DNA of 49,201 bases from Pseudoalteromonas sp. Z1A8 (GTDB lineage Bacteria; Pseudomonadota; Gammaproteobacteria; Enterobacterales; Alteromonadaceae), in NCBI RefSeq assembly GCF_011378855.1, contig NZ_WTLB01000033.1:1-49201 (forward strand). Direction: 5' to 3'. Below, piece by piece: positions 1 through 9,542 of this stretch. The translations under genes were made by a program, and so were the position numbers. Position 1 is the first letter of the stretch. Each line of letters starts with the position of its first letter. The notes beneath the pieces are model-generated. The model searched no databases. It was not told the origin of the DNA and was given only the letters and a program-made list of their open reading frames with translations.

Positions 1-284
1 GTAATAAAAAACCAAGAAGCGTTTAAGCTCCAAGAAAGTTAAATACGACCTTGAAGCTTAAAATGAGAGATGGTATCTACAAGATAAACGCAAACTTAAA
101 CCTCGGCGGTAGACGTAGAGCTTGCTCGCGTGAAAAGCGAAGCTTTTAATTACTTAAATAAAACGTTATTTCACAAAGAAAAAAACGAAGGTAAATGAGA
201 AACCATAGTCAACTTACGCTTTACTTTTCTAAAGCGCAGCGTCTCTTGGCCTCTTTGTGAACAAATCACTTTTATGGCTTTTAA
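1..284. other. non-coding flank; possible 3' tip of an upstream gene and an inverted repeat
   Basis: No gene can be supported here. Plus frame 1 is open from the window edge to a TAA at 40-42 (13 codons), so the last residues of a truncated upstream gene are possible but unprovable. The rest is AT-rich. TTCACAAAGA (170-179) recurs inverted as TCTTTGTGAA (252-261), bracketing about 70 bases, and AAATAA-AACG-TTATTT (156-171) can form a small hairpin. This may be a small intergenic repeat next to the 3' end of tag. Confidence 0.4.
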
Positions 285-881
285 TCACTCACCACTAAAA
301 GCTTCAATAATTTCTTTTTTTCTAAAACAATCATTACTGTGATCGTTAACCATGCCGCAGGCCTGCATATGAGCGTAAACCGTGGTTGGTCCTAAAAACT
401 TAAATCCGCGCTTTTTTAAATCTTTAGCGAATGCAGTTGATGCCTCTGTAATTGCTGGATAATCCTCAACGTTATTTAAATTACTTATAATCGGTTTGTT
501 ACCCACAAACTGCCATTGGTAGTTACTAAAACTTCCAAATTCTTTTTGTATTTCTATAAAGCATTTAGCGTTGTTAACAGTTGCCGCAATTTTTAAGCGA
601 TTGCGCACAATACCCTCATTAAGCATTAGTCTCTCAACGTCATCTTGTCTGAATTGCGCTACTTTTTGTACGTCAAAATTAGCAAATGCTTTTTTATAAC
701 CGCTGCGTTTTTTTAAAATTGTGTACCAGCTTAAGCCAGCTTGCGCGGATTCAAGCGTGATAAATTCAAACAGCTTTGTATCATCATAAAGGGGGACGCC
801 CCATTCTTCATCATGGTAAATAACGTAGTCGGGTTTAGTGGTGTCGAGCCACGGGCAACGGCACTTTATTTGCTCACTCAT
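285..881 (-). CDS. tag: DNA-3-methyladenine glycosylase I
   Basis: Base-excision repair enzyme that removes 3-methyladenine from alkylated DNA in the cytoplasm. The 198-residue protein is full length for the HhH-type Tag family. It shows YHDEEWGVP (about residues 22-30), the QAGLSWYTILKKR block, and KKRGFKFLGPTTVY followed by MQACGMVNDH near the end. The residues that bind structural zinc in E. coli Tag have counterparts here (Cys9, His23, His181, Cys185). It is divergent from flrB across about 130 bases and is not functionally tied to the motility genes. The identification is firm. Confidence 0.97.
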   Translation of the reverse strand: MSEQIKCRCPWLDTTKPDYVIYHDEEWGVPLYDDTKLFEFITLESAQAGLSWYTILKKRSGYKKAFANFDVQKVAQFRQDDVERLMLNEGIVRNRLKIAATVNNAKCFIEIQKEFGSFSNYQWQFVGNKPIISNLNNVEDYPAITEASTAFAKDLKKRGFKFLGPTTVYAHMQACGMVNDHSNDCFRKKEIIEAFSGE

Positions 882-961
882 TATTATTCCTTTTTGTGTG
901 CGTCATTTTTATGTCGCTCAAATTATTTATGTAACTTAATGATAAGTATGTAAATAAATTT

Positions 962-977
962 TGGTATAAATCGTGCA
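962..977 (+). promoter_or_regulatory. candidate sigma-54 promoter of flrBC
   Basis: TGGTATAAATCGTGCA fits the sigma-54 pattern TGGCAC-N5-TTGCW with GG at 963-964 and GC at 975-976, the required 12-base step. Three other positions differ from consensus. The start of transcription would fall near 987, about 27 bases before the flrB ATG. In Vibrio the flrBC operon is driven by sigma-54 with FlrA, which fits. Confidence 0.55.
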
Positions 978-1013
978 TTTAGACATGTATCTACATCAAT
1001 TCGAGATTTGATT

Positions 1014-2126
1014 ATGGCCCTTGCTAGCGTGCTAAAACCACAGTTTTTTTCTGCAAATCAGTATAACCCATGTTTACTTCAAGAGGAGTACATTGGTGAA
1101 TTAAGCGATCTGCGCAAGCAAGCAAGTTGGCTTTCGCATTTGGTTGATACCATGCCAGCAGGCGTGGTTGTACTTGATGGCAAAGGCTTGATTGCGAAAG
1201 CGAATCAAATAGCGATTGATATGCTCGGTGAGCCACTTGAAGGCGAACGCTGGTTTAATGTTATTCAGCGCTCTTTTAGGCCGCATCAAGATGATGGCCA
1301 CGAAGTGTCTTTAAAAGACGGGCGCCTAATAAAGCTTGATATTACCGCTTTAGCACCAGAGCCTGGGCAACTTATTTTAATGACGGATTTAACCGAAACC
1401 CGCCGCTTACAAAAACGTGTTGCACATATGCAGCGTTTAAGCGCGCTGGGTAAAATGGTTGCATCGTTAGCGCATCAAGTACGTACGCCGCTCTCAGCCG
1501 CTATGCTTTATGCTGCTAATTTAGGGTCAAAGCGCTTACCCGAAACATCTCGTGATAACTTTCAAACAAAGTTAATGTCGCGCTTAAAAGATTTAGAAAC
1601 TCAAGTAAACGACATGCTTTTATTTGCTAAAAGTGGCGATCAGCAAGTGGTTGAGCAAGTTTCAATGCAGCAGCTTTTAACAGAAGTTAAAGCAGGCGCC
1701 GATGCGATGGTCGCACTTAATGAAAGTGAGTTGGATGTAAGTTTACCAGAGCCGGATATACAAATAGTCGGTAATAAAACGGCACTGGCCAGTGCTATTC
1801 AAAATCTTGTGCACAATAGTATTCAAGTTATTGGCGGCGGTGCAAAAGTAAAAATTAGCGCACAAAGAGATTTAAAAGATTTAGATATGGTTCGTATTAG
1901 TGTGAGCGACAATGGCCCAGGTGTTGATTTAAGCCAAAGCGATAAAATTTTTGAACCATTTTTTACTACAAAAAGTCAGGGCACAGGTTTAGGGCTTGCT
2001 GTAGTGAGTTCGGTGGCTAGTGCGCACCAAGGCCGTGTTGATGTGACTAATAATACGCAGGGTGGTGCCTGCTTTAGCTTGTTACTGCCTATTAAGGCAA
2101 CATCTAAATTAGAGGGGTCATTATGA
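1014..2126 (+). CDS. flrB: flagellar sensor histidine kinase FlrB (FleS-like)
   Basis: Sensor kinase that phosphorylates FlrC to turn on middle (class III) flagellar genes. It has no membrane segment, so it is likely a cytoplasmic kinase. An N-terminal PAS-like domain (about 40-125) is followed by a HisKA helix with the H-box SLAHQVRTPLSA (His154). The ATPase domain shows an N box (NLVHNSIQ), G1 (DNGPGVD) and G2 (GTGLGLAVV). I chose ATG 1014 (MALASVLK) over the in-frame TTG at 1008 because GAG at 1003-1005 is well spaced for it. The 3' end overlaps flrC by 4 bases (ATGA). The master regulator FlrA, often upstream in relatives, is not here; tag takes that place. Confidence 0.93.
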   Translation: MALASVLKPQFFSANQYNPCLLQEEYIGELSDLRKQASWLSHLVDTMPAGVVVLDGKGLIAKANQIAIDMLGEPLEGERWFNVIQRSFRPHQDDGHEVSLKDGRLIKLDITALAPEPGQLILMTDLTETRRLQKRVAHMQRLSALGKMVASLAHQVRTPLSAAMLYAANLGSKRLPETSRDNFQTKLMSRLKDLETQVNDMLLFAKSGDQQVVEQVSMQQLLTEVKAGADAMVALNESELDVSLPEPDIQIVGNKTALASAIQNLVHNSIQVIGGGAKVKISAQRDLKDLDMVRISVSDNGPGVDLSQSDKIFEPFFTTKSQGTGLGLAVVSSVASAHQGRVDVTNNTQGGACFSLLLPIKATSKLEGSL

Positions 2127-3589
2127 GTAACACTATTTTAGTTGTCGAAGATGACGCTGGGCTTCGTGAAGCCTTAATTGATACCCTTGAAATGTCGGGT
2201 ATTGAATGTGTTGCAGCCAACAGTGCTGAGCAAGCAATGTTACTGCTTAAAAAAGATCAATTTTCGCTTGTAGTAAGCGACGTGCAAATGGGCGCAATGA
2301 GTGGCCTTGATTTACTACGCAGTATTAAATTAAACCACCCTGATTTACCTGTATTGATGATGACGGCGTACGCCACAATTGATGATGCGGTTGAGGCTAT
2401 GCGCCTAGGTGCAATTGACTACATGGCTAAGCCATTTGCACCTGAAGTGTTATTAAATATGGTGAGCCGTTATTTGCCTGAAAAAGCAAAAGAAACCGAC
2501 GGCCCTATTGTTGCCGACCCAACCAGTATTCAATTATTGGAGCTTGCAAGTAAAGTAGCACGCTCTGATGCAAGTGTAATGGTACTTGGCCCAAGTGGTT
2601 CTGGTAAAGAAGTACTTGCTCGTTATATTCATGATAAGTCGAGCCGATGTAATGAGTCATTTGTGGCGATTAACTGTGCGGCTATTCCTGAAAATATGCT
2701 CGAAGCCACGTTATTTGGTTACGAAAAAGGGGCTTTTACGGGGGCGATTCAAGCATGTCCGGGTAAGTTTGAGCAAGCACAAGGCGGCACTATTTTACTC
2801 GATGAAATTACAGAGATGGACTTAGGGCTACAAGCTAAGCTGTTACGCGTACTGCAAGAGCGTGAAGTAGAGCGTTTAGGGGGTCGTAAAACAATTCAGC
2901 TTGATGTACGTATTTTGGCAACCAGTAATCGTGATTTAAAAGAAGCGGTTGCTAAAAACCAGTTTAGAGAAGATTTATATTACAGGCTTAATGTGTTTCC
3001 ACTTATGTGGAGACCATTGTGCCAACGCCCTGGCGATATTATTGTATTGGCTAAGCATTTAATTGAGCGCCATATAAGTAAAAGCAAAGAGCCCATGGCG
3101 TATTTAGATAAAGCGGCTGAGCAAAAGTTATTGGCTCACGCGTGGCCTGGTAATGTACGCGAGCTTGATAACGTTATACAGCGTGCACTTATACTGCGAA
3201 CTGGTAACACGATAAATGAGCATGCAATTTTTATTGAAAATTTAGTATCTAGTAACTTTGTTATGGAGCCTTCATTGGCACCTGCTCAAACCGTATCACC
3301 AATAGAATTAGCTCACGCAGATAAAGGTATTGAGAAAAGCACGTTAAGCTCTGCATATTACGATGAAAAATCACCTGTTGAGGTTGAACCTAAGCAAGGT
3401 TTACTAGCGGCAGATACCGGTAGTTATAAAGATGAGCTTAAAGACAAAGAGCATCGTATTATTTTAGAAACTCTTGCACGTTGCCAAGGTAAACGTAAAG
3501 ACGTTGCCGAAACGTTGGGAATAAGCCCGCGAACTTTACGTTATAAACTAGCGCAAATGCGCGATTTAGGTATTTCACTTCCTGCATAA
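2123..3589 (+). CDS. flrC: sigma-54-dependent flagellar response regulator FlrC (FleR-like)
   Basis: NtrC-family activator of sigma-54 flagellar promoters, phosphorylated by FlrB. The order is a receiver domain (1-120, acceptor Asp53 in SDVQM), an AAA+ domain with Walker A GPSGSGK (156-162) and the sigma-54 contact loop GAFTGA (203-208), a variable linker (about 380-430), and a Fis-type HTH near the end (VAETLGISPRTLRYKL). At 488 residues it has normal length. It overlaps flrB by 4 bases. Likely targets in this window are the promoter-like sites before fliE and flhA. Confidence 0.96.
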   Translation: MSNTILVVEDDAGLREALIDTLEMSGIECVAANSAEQAMLLLKKDQFSLVVSDVQMGAMSGLDLLRSIKLNHPDLPVLMMTAYATIDDAVEAMRLGAIDYMAKPFAPEVLLNMVSRYLPEKAKETDGPIVADPTSIQLLELASKVARSDASVMVLGPSGSGKEVLARYIHDKSSRCNESFVAINCAAIPENMLEATLFGYEKGAFTGAIQACPGKFEQAQGGTILLDEITEMDLGLQAKLLRVLQEREVERLGGRKTIQLDVRILATSNRDLKEAVAKNQFREDLYYRLNVFPLMWRPLCQRPGDIIVLAKHLIERHISKSKEPMAYLDKAAEQKLLAHAWPGNVRELDNVIQRALILRTGNTINEHAIFIENLVSSNFVMEPSLAPAQTVSPIELAHADKGIEKSTLSSAYYDEKSPVEVEPKQGLLAADTGSYKDELKDKEHRIILETLARCQGKRKDVAETLGISPRTLRYKLAQMRDLGISLPA

Positions 3590-3598
3590 CCTCCTATA

Positions 3599-3629
3599 AA
3601 CCCTAAGTTTGCGCTGCGAACTTAGGGTT
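3599..3629 (+). terminator. hairpin after flrC
   Basis: AACCCTAAGTTTGC (3599-3612), loop GCT, and GCGAACTTAGGGTT (3616-3629) form a 14-base-pair stem with one G-U pair. No long T-run follows, so termination may be partial. It separates flrBC from the fliE promoter. Confidence 0.6.
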
Positions 3630-3689
3630 GTCAAAACTCTGACTCACAAAATATCAAGTTAACTTACTGTATTTAAACAATTAAATGTT

Positions 3690-3705
3690 TGGCATGCTTT
3701 GTGCT
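3690..3705 (+). promoter_or_regulatory. sigma-54 promoter of the fliE operon
   Basis: TGGCATGCTTTGTGCT matches the sigma-54 consensus at 8 of 10 conserved positions, with GG at 3691-3692 and GC at 3703-3704. The predicted start is near 3715, about 30 bases before the fliE ATG at 3746. FlrC is the expected activator, by analogy with Vibrio class III promoters. Confidence 0.75.
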
Positions 3706-3745
3706 TTATTACTTGTAAGAGTTCACTGCGTGTCAGAGATAAATT

Positions 3746-4078
3746 ATGAAAATTCAAAACAGTGCTGTATTTCAAGAAATGCAATCAATGGCTTTAGAAG
3801 CCGGCCGTAATAATCAAATAAATAAATTGCCGACTCAAGTTCAGCCTACTTCTACTTCCCAGTTTGGCGACATGTTAAGTGATGCGCTAAATACAGTGCA
3901 CGGTTTGCAACAAGATGCGGGTCAAAAAGTAAAAGCGGTTGAAATGGGGGATCGAAGTGTATCGCTTGCTGAGGCGATGATTGCTTCTCAAAAATCGTCA
4001 GTTGCTTTTGAGGCTACAGTACAGGTTCGTAATAAACTTGTTGAAGCTTATAAAGAAATCATGAACATGCCTGTTTAA
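3746..4078 (+). CDS. fliE: flagellar hook-basal body complex protein FliE
   Basis: Small basal-body protein that links the MS ring to the rod and is an early export substrate. At 110 residues it has the usual length. The conserved C-terminal half is present (residues about 40-110), with MGDRSVSLAEAMIASQKS and the ending VRNKLVEAYKEIMNMPV typical of FliE. It is the first gene behind the sigma-54 promoter and lies 20 bases before fliF. Confidence 0.97.
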   Translation: MKIQNSAVFQEMQSMALEAGRNNQINKLPTQVQPTSTSQFGDMLSDALNTVHGLQQDAGQKVKAVEMGDRSVSLAEAMIASQKSSVAFEATVQVRNKLVEAYKEIMNMPV

Positions 4079-4098
4079 TTAGGTAGTGGAGAATTATT

Positions 4099-5811
4099 GT
4101 GGCGCAATCTAACCAATCTACAGACCTAGCACTTGCTGGTGGCGGTATCGACCAAAGTGGTGATGATCAACAAGAACAAAAATCAGGCTATTTAAGTGCT
4201 TTAAATGGCGTTGATGTATTGCGCCAAGTAACACTGGTTATAGCATTAGCTATTTGTTTAGCTATCGCGATTTTTATTATTATTTGGGCTCGTCAGCCAG
4301 ATATGCGCCCATTGGGGAAAATGCAAACTGAAGAGCTGATTCAAACGCTCGACTTTTTAGATGCGCAACAAATTGAATATCAACTCGATGGCAATGTGGT
4401 ATCGGTTGATGAAAGTGAATACCAAAATATTAAACTGTTAATGACTCGCGAAGGGTTAGAGCAAGGTCCTGCGTCGGGTTCTGACATCATCATGCAAGAT
4501 ATGGGCTTTGGTGTAAGCCAACGCTTAGAGCGTGAACGCCTAAAACATGGCCGTGAACAACAATTAGCTCGCACCATTGAAGAGCTTAACAACATTACTC
4601 GCGCCAAAGTATTGTTAGCTATTCCTAAAGAAAACGTATTTGCGCGTAGAGAGAAAAAACCATCAGCAACTGTTGTATTAACGCTTAAGCGTGGTCGCTC
4701 ACTCGACCGTGAAGAAGTAGACTCTGTTGTTGATATGATTGCCTCGGCAGTACAGGGTTTAGAGCCTATGCGAGTTACTGTTACCGATCAAAATGGTCGA
4801 TTACTAAATTCAGGTTCGCAAAGCTCATTAGCAGCACGCTCTCGTAAAGAATACGATTTAGAACGTAAGCGCGAACAAGAGTACCTTGAAAAAATAGACA
4901 GTATTTTAATACCGGTTGTTGGGCTTGCAAACTATACAGCTCAAGTTGATTTGAGTATGGACTTTAGCTCGATTGAGGAAACTCAAAAGCGTTATAACCC
5001 AGACCTACCAGCGGTTAGAAGCGAAACCACATTTGAAGAAAATAACATTGGCGGCCTAGCTGTTGGTATTCCAGGTGCGCTTACAAATCAGCCACCGTTA
5101 AACTCGAACATTCCTGAGGTTGCAGGGCAAGGTGGTGCAGGCACAGCTACATCACCAACACGCAGCCACAAAGAAGCCACACGTAATTATGAACTCGATA
5201 CAACCATTTCTCATAAGCGCCAGCAAAGCGGTGTAATACGTAGAATAAGCGTATCAGTTGCTGTTGACTACGTCCCTAAAGTGGGAGAAAACGGCGAAAC
5301 AACCATGACTCCACGTTCGGTAGAGGCATTGTCAAATATTCGTCGCTTACTACAAGGTGGTGTGGGTTTTGATATGCAACGTGGTGATGCACTTGAAGTC
5401 GTAACAGTGCCGTTTGTACGTGAAGAAACAAATTTAGCAATAGAAGTGCCACTGTGGGAACAAGACTGGTTTATGAAAATAGCCCGCCTTGTATTGGGAG
5501 CCTTAGTTATTATAGTACTGATAATGGCAGTAGTTAAACCAATGCTTAAACGCTTAATTTACCCAGACGATACACTAGAAGAATACGATGACGATGCATT
5601 AAGCTCAGGCGTAGATATTGGCGACAATACACTTGATATGCTAAATAAAGACTTTGATTCTGCTTCGGTTGGTTTCTCAAGTGATGGTACACTGCAATTA
5701 CCAGATTTACATGGCGACGAAGATCTACTTAAAGCAATTCGTGCCCTTGTAGCTAACGAACCAGAACTATCATCACAAGTAGTCAAAGCGTGGTTAACAG
5801 AAGATGACTGA
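4099..5811 (+). CDS. fliF: flagellar MS-ring protein FliF
   Basis: Forms the membrane-supramembrane ring that seats rod, switch and export gate. The 570 residues include a first membrane segment (about 45-67), the YscJ-type ring domains (RLERERLKHGREQQLARTI region), a periplasmic region with a low-complexity insert (about 310-350), a second membrane segment (about 462-482), and a cytoplasmic acidic tail that binds FliG. The start is GTG at 4099 with GGAG at 4087-4090 upstream. It overlaps fliG by 8 bases, which suggests coupled translation of the ring and its switch partner. Confidence 0.97.
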   Translation: MAQSNQSTDLALAGGGIDQSGDDQQEQKSGYLSALNGVDVLRQVTLVIALAICLAIAIFIIIWARQPDMRPLGKMQTEELIQTLDFLDAQQIEYQLDGNVVSVDESEYQNIKLLMTREGLEQGPASGSDIIMQDMGFGVSQRLERERLKHGREQQLARTIEELNNITRAKVLLAIPKENVFARREKKPSATVVLTLKRGRSLDREEVDSVVDMIASAVQGLEPMRVTVTDQNGRLLNSGSQSSLAARSRKEYDLERKREQEYLEKIDSILIPVVGLANYTAQVDLSMDFSSIEETQKRYNPDLPAVRSETTFEENNIGGLAVGIPGALTNQPPLNSNIPEVAGQGGAGTATSPTRSHKEATRNYELDTTISHKRQQSGVIRRISVSVAVDYVPKVGENGETTMTPRSVEALSNIRRLLQGGVGFDMQRGDALEVVTVPFVREETNLAIEVPLWEQDWFMKIARLVLGALVIIVLIMAVVKPMLKRLIYPDDTLEEYDDDALSSGVDIGDNTLDMLNKDFDSASVGFSSDGTLQLPDLHGDEDLLKAIRALVANEPELSSQVVKAWLTEDD

Positions 5812-6844
5812 TCAAGAACAAAAACAACTCCCACCAGCCTTTGATGTTGATAAGCTAGATGGAGTAGATAAAGCCGCTATATTACTTTTGAGTTTATCAG
5901 AAGAAGATGCCGCGCAAATCCTTAAACACTTAGAACCAAAACAGGTGCAAAAAGTGGGTATGGCAATGGCTGGTTTACAGGACTTATCACAAGCTAAGAT
6001 TAGCGCTGTACACAACTTGTTTATAGAACAAATTCAAAGCTTTAGTACTATTGGTTTTCAGTCAGAAGACTTTATTAAAAAAGCACTTACAGCAGCACTT
6101 GGTGAAGACAAAGCCGCTAGCCTTATTGACCAAATTGTTATGGGCTCAGGCGCTAAAGGCTTGGATTCATTAAAATGGATGGACTCTAAGCAGGTAGCGA
6201 ATATTATTCGTAATGAGCATCCACAAATTCAAACCATTGTATTATCGTACTTAGAGCCAGAGCAGTCGGCTGAAATTATTGCTCAGTTTCCTGAAAAAGT
6301 GCGCTTAGATTTAACAATGCGTATTGCAAACCTTGAAGAAGTTCAGCCAGCTGCACTGCAAGAACTAAACGAAATCATGGAAAAACAATTTGCCGGCCAA
6401 GCTGGTGCACAAGCCGCTAAAATGGGCGGCTTAAAAGCGGCTGCAGATATTATGAATTACCTTGATACCAACGTAGAAGGGCAGTTAATGGACTCTATTC
6501 GTGAGCACGATGAAGAGATGTCGCAGCAAATTCAAGACTTAATGTTTGTATTTGAAAACTTAATGGATGTTGAAGACCGTGGTATTCAAGCAATCCTACG
6601 AGAAGTACAACAAGACGTATTAATGAAAGCAATTAAGGGCACCGACGATGCCCTTAAAGATAAAATACTGGGCAATATGTCTAAGCGCGCAGCCGAAATG
6701 CTTGCTGATGACTTAGAAGCCATGGCACCGGTGCGTATAAGCGAAGTAGAAGCAGCACAAAAAGAGATTTTATCAACAGCACGTCGTTTATCTGACTCGG
6801 GTGAAATTCAGCTGGGCGGCGGCGGTGGCGAGGAGTTCCTGTAA
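5804..6844 (+). CDS. fliG: flagellar motor switch protein FliG
   Basis: Rotor protein that couples FliF to FliM/FliN and meets the stator to make torque. The 346 residues cover all three FliG domains: N (DGVDKAAILLLSLSEEDAAQIL), middle (RNEHPQIQTIVLSYLEP, the EHPQ motif that binds FliM) and C, with the charged torque helix around residues 260-310. A glycine-rich stretch (GGGGGEEFL) ends the protein. The start overlaps fliF, and fliH follows after 3 bases. Confidence 0.97.
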   Translation: MTDQEQKQLPPAFDVDKLDGVDKAAILLLSLSEEDAAQILKHLEPKQVQKVGMAMAGLQDLSQAKISAVHNLFIEQIQSFSTIGFQSEDFIKKALTAALGEDKAASLIDQIVMGSGAKGLDSLKWMDSKQVANIIRNEHPQIQTIVLSYLEPEQSAEIIAQFPEKVRLDLTMRIANLEEVQPAALQELNEIMEKQFAGQAGAQAAKMGGLKAAADIMNYLDTNVEGQLMDSIREHDEEMSQQIQDLMFVFENLMDVEDRGIQAILREVQQDVLMKAIKGTDDALKDKILGNMSKRAAEMLADDLEAMAPVRISEVEAAQKEILSTARRLSDSGEIQLGGGGGEEFL

Positions 6845-6847
6845 ACC

Positions 6848-7654
6848 ATGAGCAAACTCAAAGGGCGCACACTTCGAGCTGATGAAGCAGATGAATTATT
6901 AAAAAACTGGGCTATTCCAGATGTAGCACCAGATGAGAGCAGTTTTGGTAATCGCTCTACAGCTTATGGCACTCCACTTAGTGAGTTGTACAAAAAAGAA
7001 TTAGCCGAAGAAATGCCAATTGATGAGCCGCAAGAACCAGAGCTTCCTGCGCTTACCATGGTTGAGCTTGAACGCATAAGACAAGACGCGTACGAAGAAG
7101 GCCTTAAGCAAGGTCATGAGCAAGGCTACATAGACGGTTTTGAAAAAGGCGTTGGCGAAGGTAAAGAAGCAGGCTACAAAGAAGGCTTAGAACAAGGTAA
7201 AACACAAGGCCTTGAAGATGTAAAACCATTAATTGAAGAGCAGTTAACAAGTTTAAAAGCTATTTTAGAAGGGTTAACTGCACCGCTAGATAAAGTGGAC
7301 GAACAAGCCGAGAAGCAATTAGTACAACTTGCTAGCATGTTGGCGGAAGCTGTTATTTATCAAGAAGTAAAAACATCGCCAGATGTGATTTTACATACGT
7401 TAAAGCAAAGTATTGATTCACTTAATGCGGAACAAGAAAAAGTACGAATACATTTAAATCCCGAAGATTTAGAACTCATAAAAGAGAGCTACGGCGAACA
7501 AACCATTATTGATAATAACTGGCAATTAATGGCAGAACCGACACTTGAACGCGGTGGCTGTGAAGTTAAAACAGCGCAATCGTCACTCGATATGACTCTT
7601 AAAACACGTGTCAAAGAAACGTTGGATAGTTTTTTGCATAATAGTGGTATCTAA
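6848..7654 (+). CDS. fliH: flagellar assembly protein FliH
   Basis: Regulator of the export ATPase FliI; it holds FliI at the export gate and brakes its activity. The 268-residue protein has a variable N-terminus, then a run of GxxxG-like repeats typical of FliH (about residues 85-120: YEEGLKQGHEQGYIDGFEKG and on), and a C-terminal V-ATPase-E-like domain. It lies between fliG and fliI as in most operons of this type. Confidence 0.94.
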   Translation: MSKLKGRTLRADEADELLKNWAIPDVAPDESSFGNRSTAYGTPLSELYKKELAEEMPIDEPQEPELPALTMVELERIRQDAYEEGLKQGHEQGYIDGFEKGVGEGKEAGYKEGLEQGKTQGLEDVKPLIEEQLTSLKAILEGLTAPLDKVDEQAEKQLVQLASMLAEAVIYQEVKTSPDVILHTLKQSIDSLNAEQEKVRIHLNPEDLELIKESYGEQTIIDNNWQLMAEPTLERGGCEVKTAQSSLDMTLKTRVKETLDSFLHNSGI

Positions 7655-7672
7655 CTACTTTATTGGCGTGTT

Positions 7673-9007
7673 ATGTCAACTCAACGTGCACCTTTAAGCG
7701 AACGCTTATCTCAGTATCAACAACATATTAAAACCCCAGCGCCTGCTGTGGCCGGTATTTTAACGCGTGTTGTTGGCCTTACGCTTGAGGCTAGAGGTTT
7801 ACGTGCACCCGTTGGTAGCCAATGTAAAATAGAAACCATGAACGGCTTTGTAGATGCCGAAATAGTCGGTTTTAACGATCAAACTTTGTACTTAATGCCT
7901 AACGATCATATCTCTGGTGTACTTCCTGGTGCGCGTGTTATTCCCCAAGTTAATAATTTAGGTTTACCTGTAGGCATGAGCTTATTGGGGCGCGTGGTGG
8001 ATGGCTTAGGTCGACCGCTAGATGGCTTGGGTAAAATTAATGCTGAGCATCATTTAAAGTTTGCGCAAAATACTATAAACCCGCTTTCAAGAAGACCAAT
8101 CACTAAACCTATGGACGTAGGTGTGCGTGCTATTAACTCGGTAATTACAGTAGGGCAAGGCCAACGTATGGGCTTGTTTGCAGGCTCTGGTGTCGGTAAA
8201 TCAGTACTGTTGGGTATGATGACCCGAGGTAGCGAAGCTGATGTAATTGTTGTTGGCCTAGTAGGTGAGCGTGGCCGCGAAGTAAAAGAATTTATTGAAG
8301 AAATACTCGGTGTAGAAGGCCGTAAACGTTCAGTCGTTGTTGCAGCGCCTGCTGATTCATCACCGCTTATGCGTTTAAAAGGCTGTGAGAGCGCCGTAAC
8401 TATTGCAGAGTATTTTAGAGATCAGGGTTTAAACGTATTATTGTTACTCGATTCGGTAACGCGTTACGCAATGGCGCAACGTGAAATTGCACTTGCTGTA
8501 GGCGAGCCGCCTGCTACAAAGGGTTACCCGCCTTCGGTGTTTGCTAAATTACCTGCGCTGGTGGAGCGTGCTGGTAATGGTGGTGAAGGGCAAGGCTCAA
8601 TAACGGCTTTTTTTACGGTGTTAAGTGAAGGCGATGATATGCAAGACCCTATTGCTGATGCCGCGCGAGCTATTTTAGATGGCCACATTGTACTATCGCG
8701 TGATTTAGCTGACAGTGGGCACTATCCCGCAATAGATATAGAAAAGTCGATTTCGCGTGTTATGCCTCAAGTTGTTTCTGAGCCGCATATGCAACAAGCC
8801 CGAGTGCTTAAACAAGTGTATTCAATGTATCAACAAAACAAAGACATGATTACGTTAGGTGCCTATCAAAAAGGGACCGATCAAATGCTCGACCAAGCAA
8901 TAAACATGATGCCAAGAGTAAATGCATTTTTACAACAAGGTATGCGAGATGTCATTAGTTACGATGATGGTCTGCAAGGTCTTGCTCAGTTACTAGGACA
9001 AGCATAA
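7673..9007 (+). CDS. fliI: flagellum-specific ATP synthase FliI
   Basis: ATPase of the flagellar type III export system, related to the F1 beta subunit. The 444-residue protein shows Walker [15 protein letters not shown] (about 168-181), [11 protein letters not shown], Walker [12 protein letters not shown], and the [15 protein letters not shown] block. Full length. fliJ follows with the stop and start overlapping by one base (TAATG), consistent with the FliH-I-J complex being made together. Confidence 0.97.
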   Translation: MSTQRAPLSERLSQYQQHIKTPAPAVAGILTRVVGLTLEARGLRAPVGSQCKIETMNGFVDAEIVGFNDQTLYLMPNDHISGVLPGARVIPQVNNLGLPVGMSLLGRVVDGLGRPLDGLGKINAEHHLKFAQNTINPLSRRPITKPMDVGVRAINSVITVGQGQRMGLFAGSGVGKSVLLGMMTRGSEADVIVVGLVGERGREVKEFIEEILGVEGRKRSVVVAAPADSSPLMRLKGCESAVTIAEYFRDQGLNVLLLLDSVTRYAMAQREIALAVGEPPATKGYPPSVFAKLPALVERAGNGGEGQGSITAFFTVLSEGDDMQDPIADAARAILDGHIVLSRDLADSGHYPAIDIEKSISRVMPQVVSEPHMQQARVLKQVYSMYQQNKDMITLGAYQKGTDQMLDQAINMMPRVNAFLQQGMRDVISYDDGLQGLAQLLGQA

Positions 9008-9453
9008 TGGCTAAAAACAAACTCGATTTATTGCTCAAAATTGAAAATGATAAAGAAGAAAATTTGCGCATGAGTTACTTACAAGCTAATCAAAACTTGC
9101 AATCGAATCAACAAAAGCTACAAGGTTTAAATAATTTTAGACTTGAATACTCTCAGCAGTTACACATAAAAGGTAAGTCGGGTTTATCCAGCGCCGGGTT
9201 TGGGCAGTACCATGCCTTTATAGCTAAAATTGAAGAAGCAATTCGTCAACAAGCAAGTACCGTAAATACGGCTAAGCAAGTTGTTACTCAACGTAAAACG
9301 CTGTGGCTTAAGCAGCAAATTAAAGCTAAAGCAGTCGCCAAATTAATCGAAAATCAAAAACTCAAAGCAAATGCGTTAATGGCAAAAAATGAGCAAAAAA
9401 TGTTAGATGAATTTTCTGCTAATCAGTTTTTTCAACGTCGTAAAGCTTTGTAA
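9007..9453 (+). CDS. fliJ: flagellar export protein FliJ
   Basis: Coiled-coil stalk protein of the export ATPase that links FliI to FlhA. At 148 residues it has the usual length and is almost wholly helical and rich in Gln, Lys and Ala, as FliJ proteins are (QQKLQGLNNFRLEYSQQL, then IRQQASTVNTAKQVV). Sequence alone is weakly diagnostic. The place directly after fliI and before fliK settles the call. Confidence 0.92.
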   Translation: MAKNKLDLLLKIENDKEENLRMSYLQANQNLQSNQQKLQGLNNFRLEYSQQLHIKGKSGLSSAGFGQYHAFIAKIEEAIRQQASTVNTAKQVVTQRKTLWLKQQIKAKAVAKLIENQKLKANALMAKNEQKMLDEFSANQFFQRRKAL

Positions 9454-9498
9454 TTCAGGCACGTTAATTGCTTTGTTACTTAGTGGAATTTAACTTTT

Positions 9499-9522
9499 GG
9501 CAGTATGCGGTGGCATATTGCC
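9499..9522 (+). promoter_or_regulatory. hairpin in the fliJ-fliK gap
   Basis: GGCAGTATGC (9499-9508), loop GGTG, and GCATATTGCC (9513-9522) form a 10-base-pair stem with one G-U pair. No T-run follows, so it is more likely an mRNA-processing or translation element than a terminator. It ends 20 bases before the first fliK ATG. Confidence 0.4.
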
Positions 9523-9542
9523 GTAATGGTATTAGGTGATTT

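Noticed and set aside
9497..9522. Sigma-54 promoter before fliK (TGGCAGTATGCGGTGG)
   Set aside because: The GC element is absent at the required 12-base step; the similarity comes from the hairpin arms.
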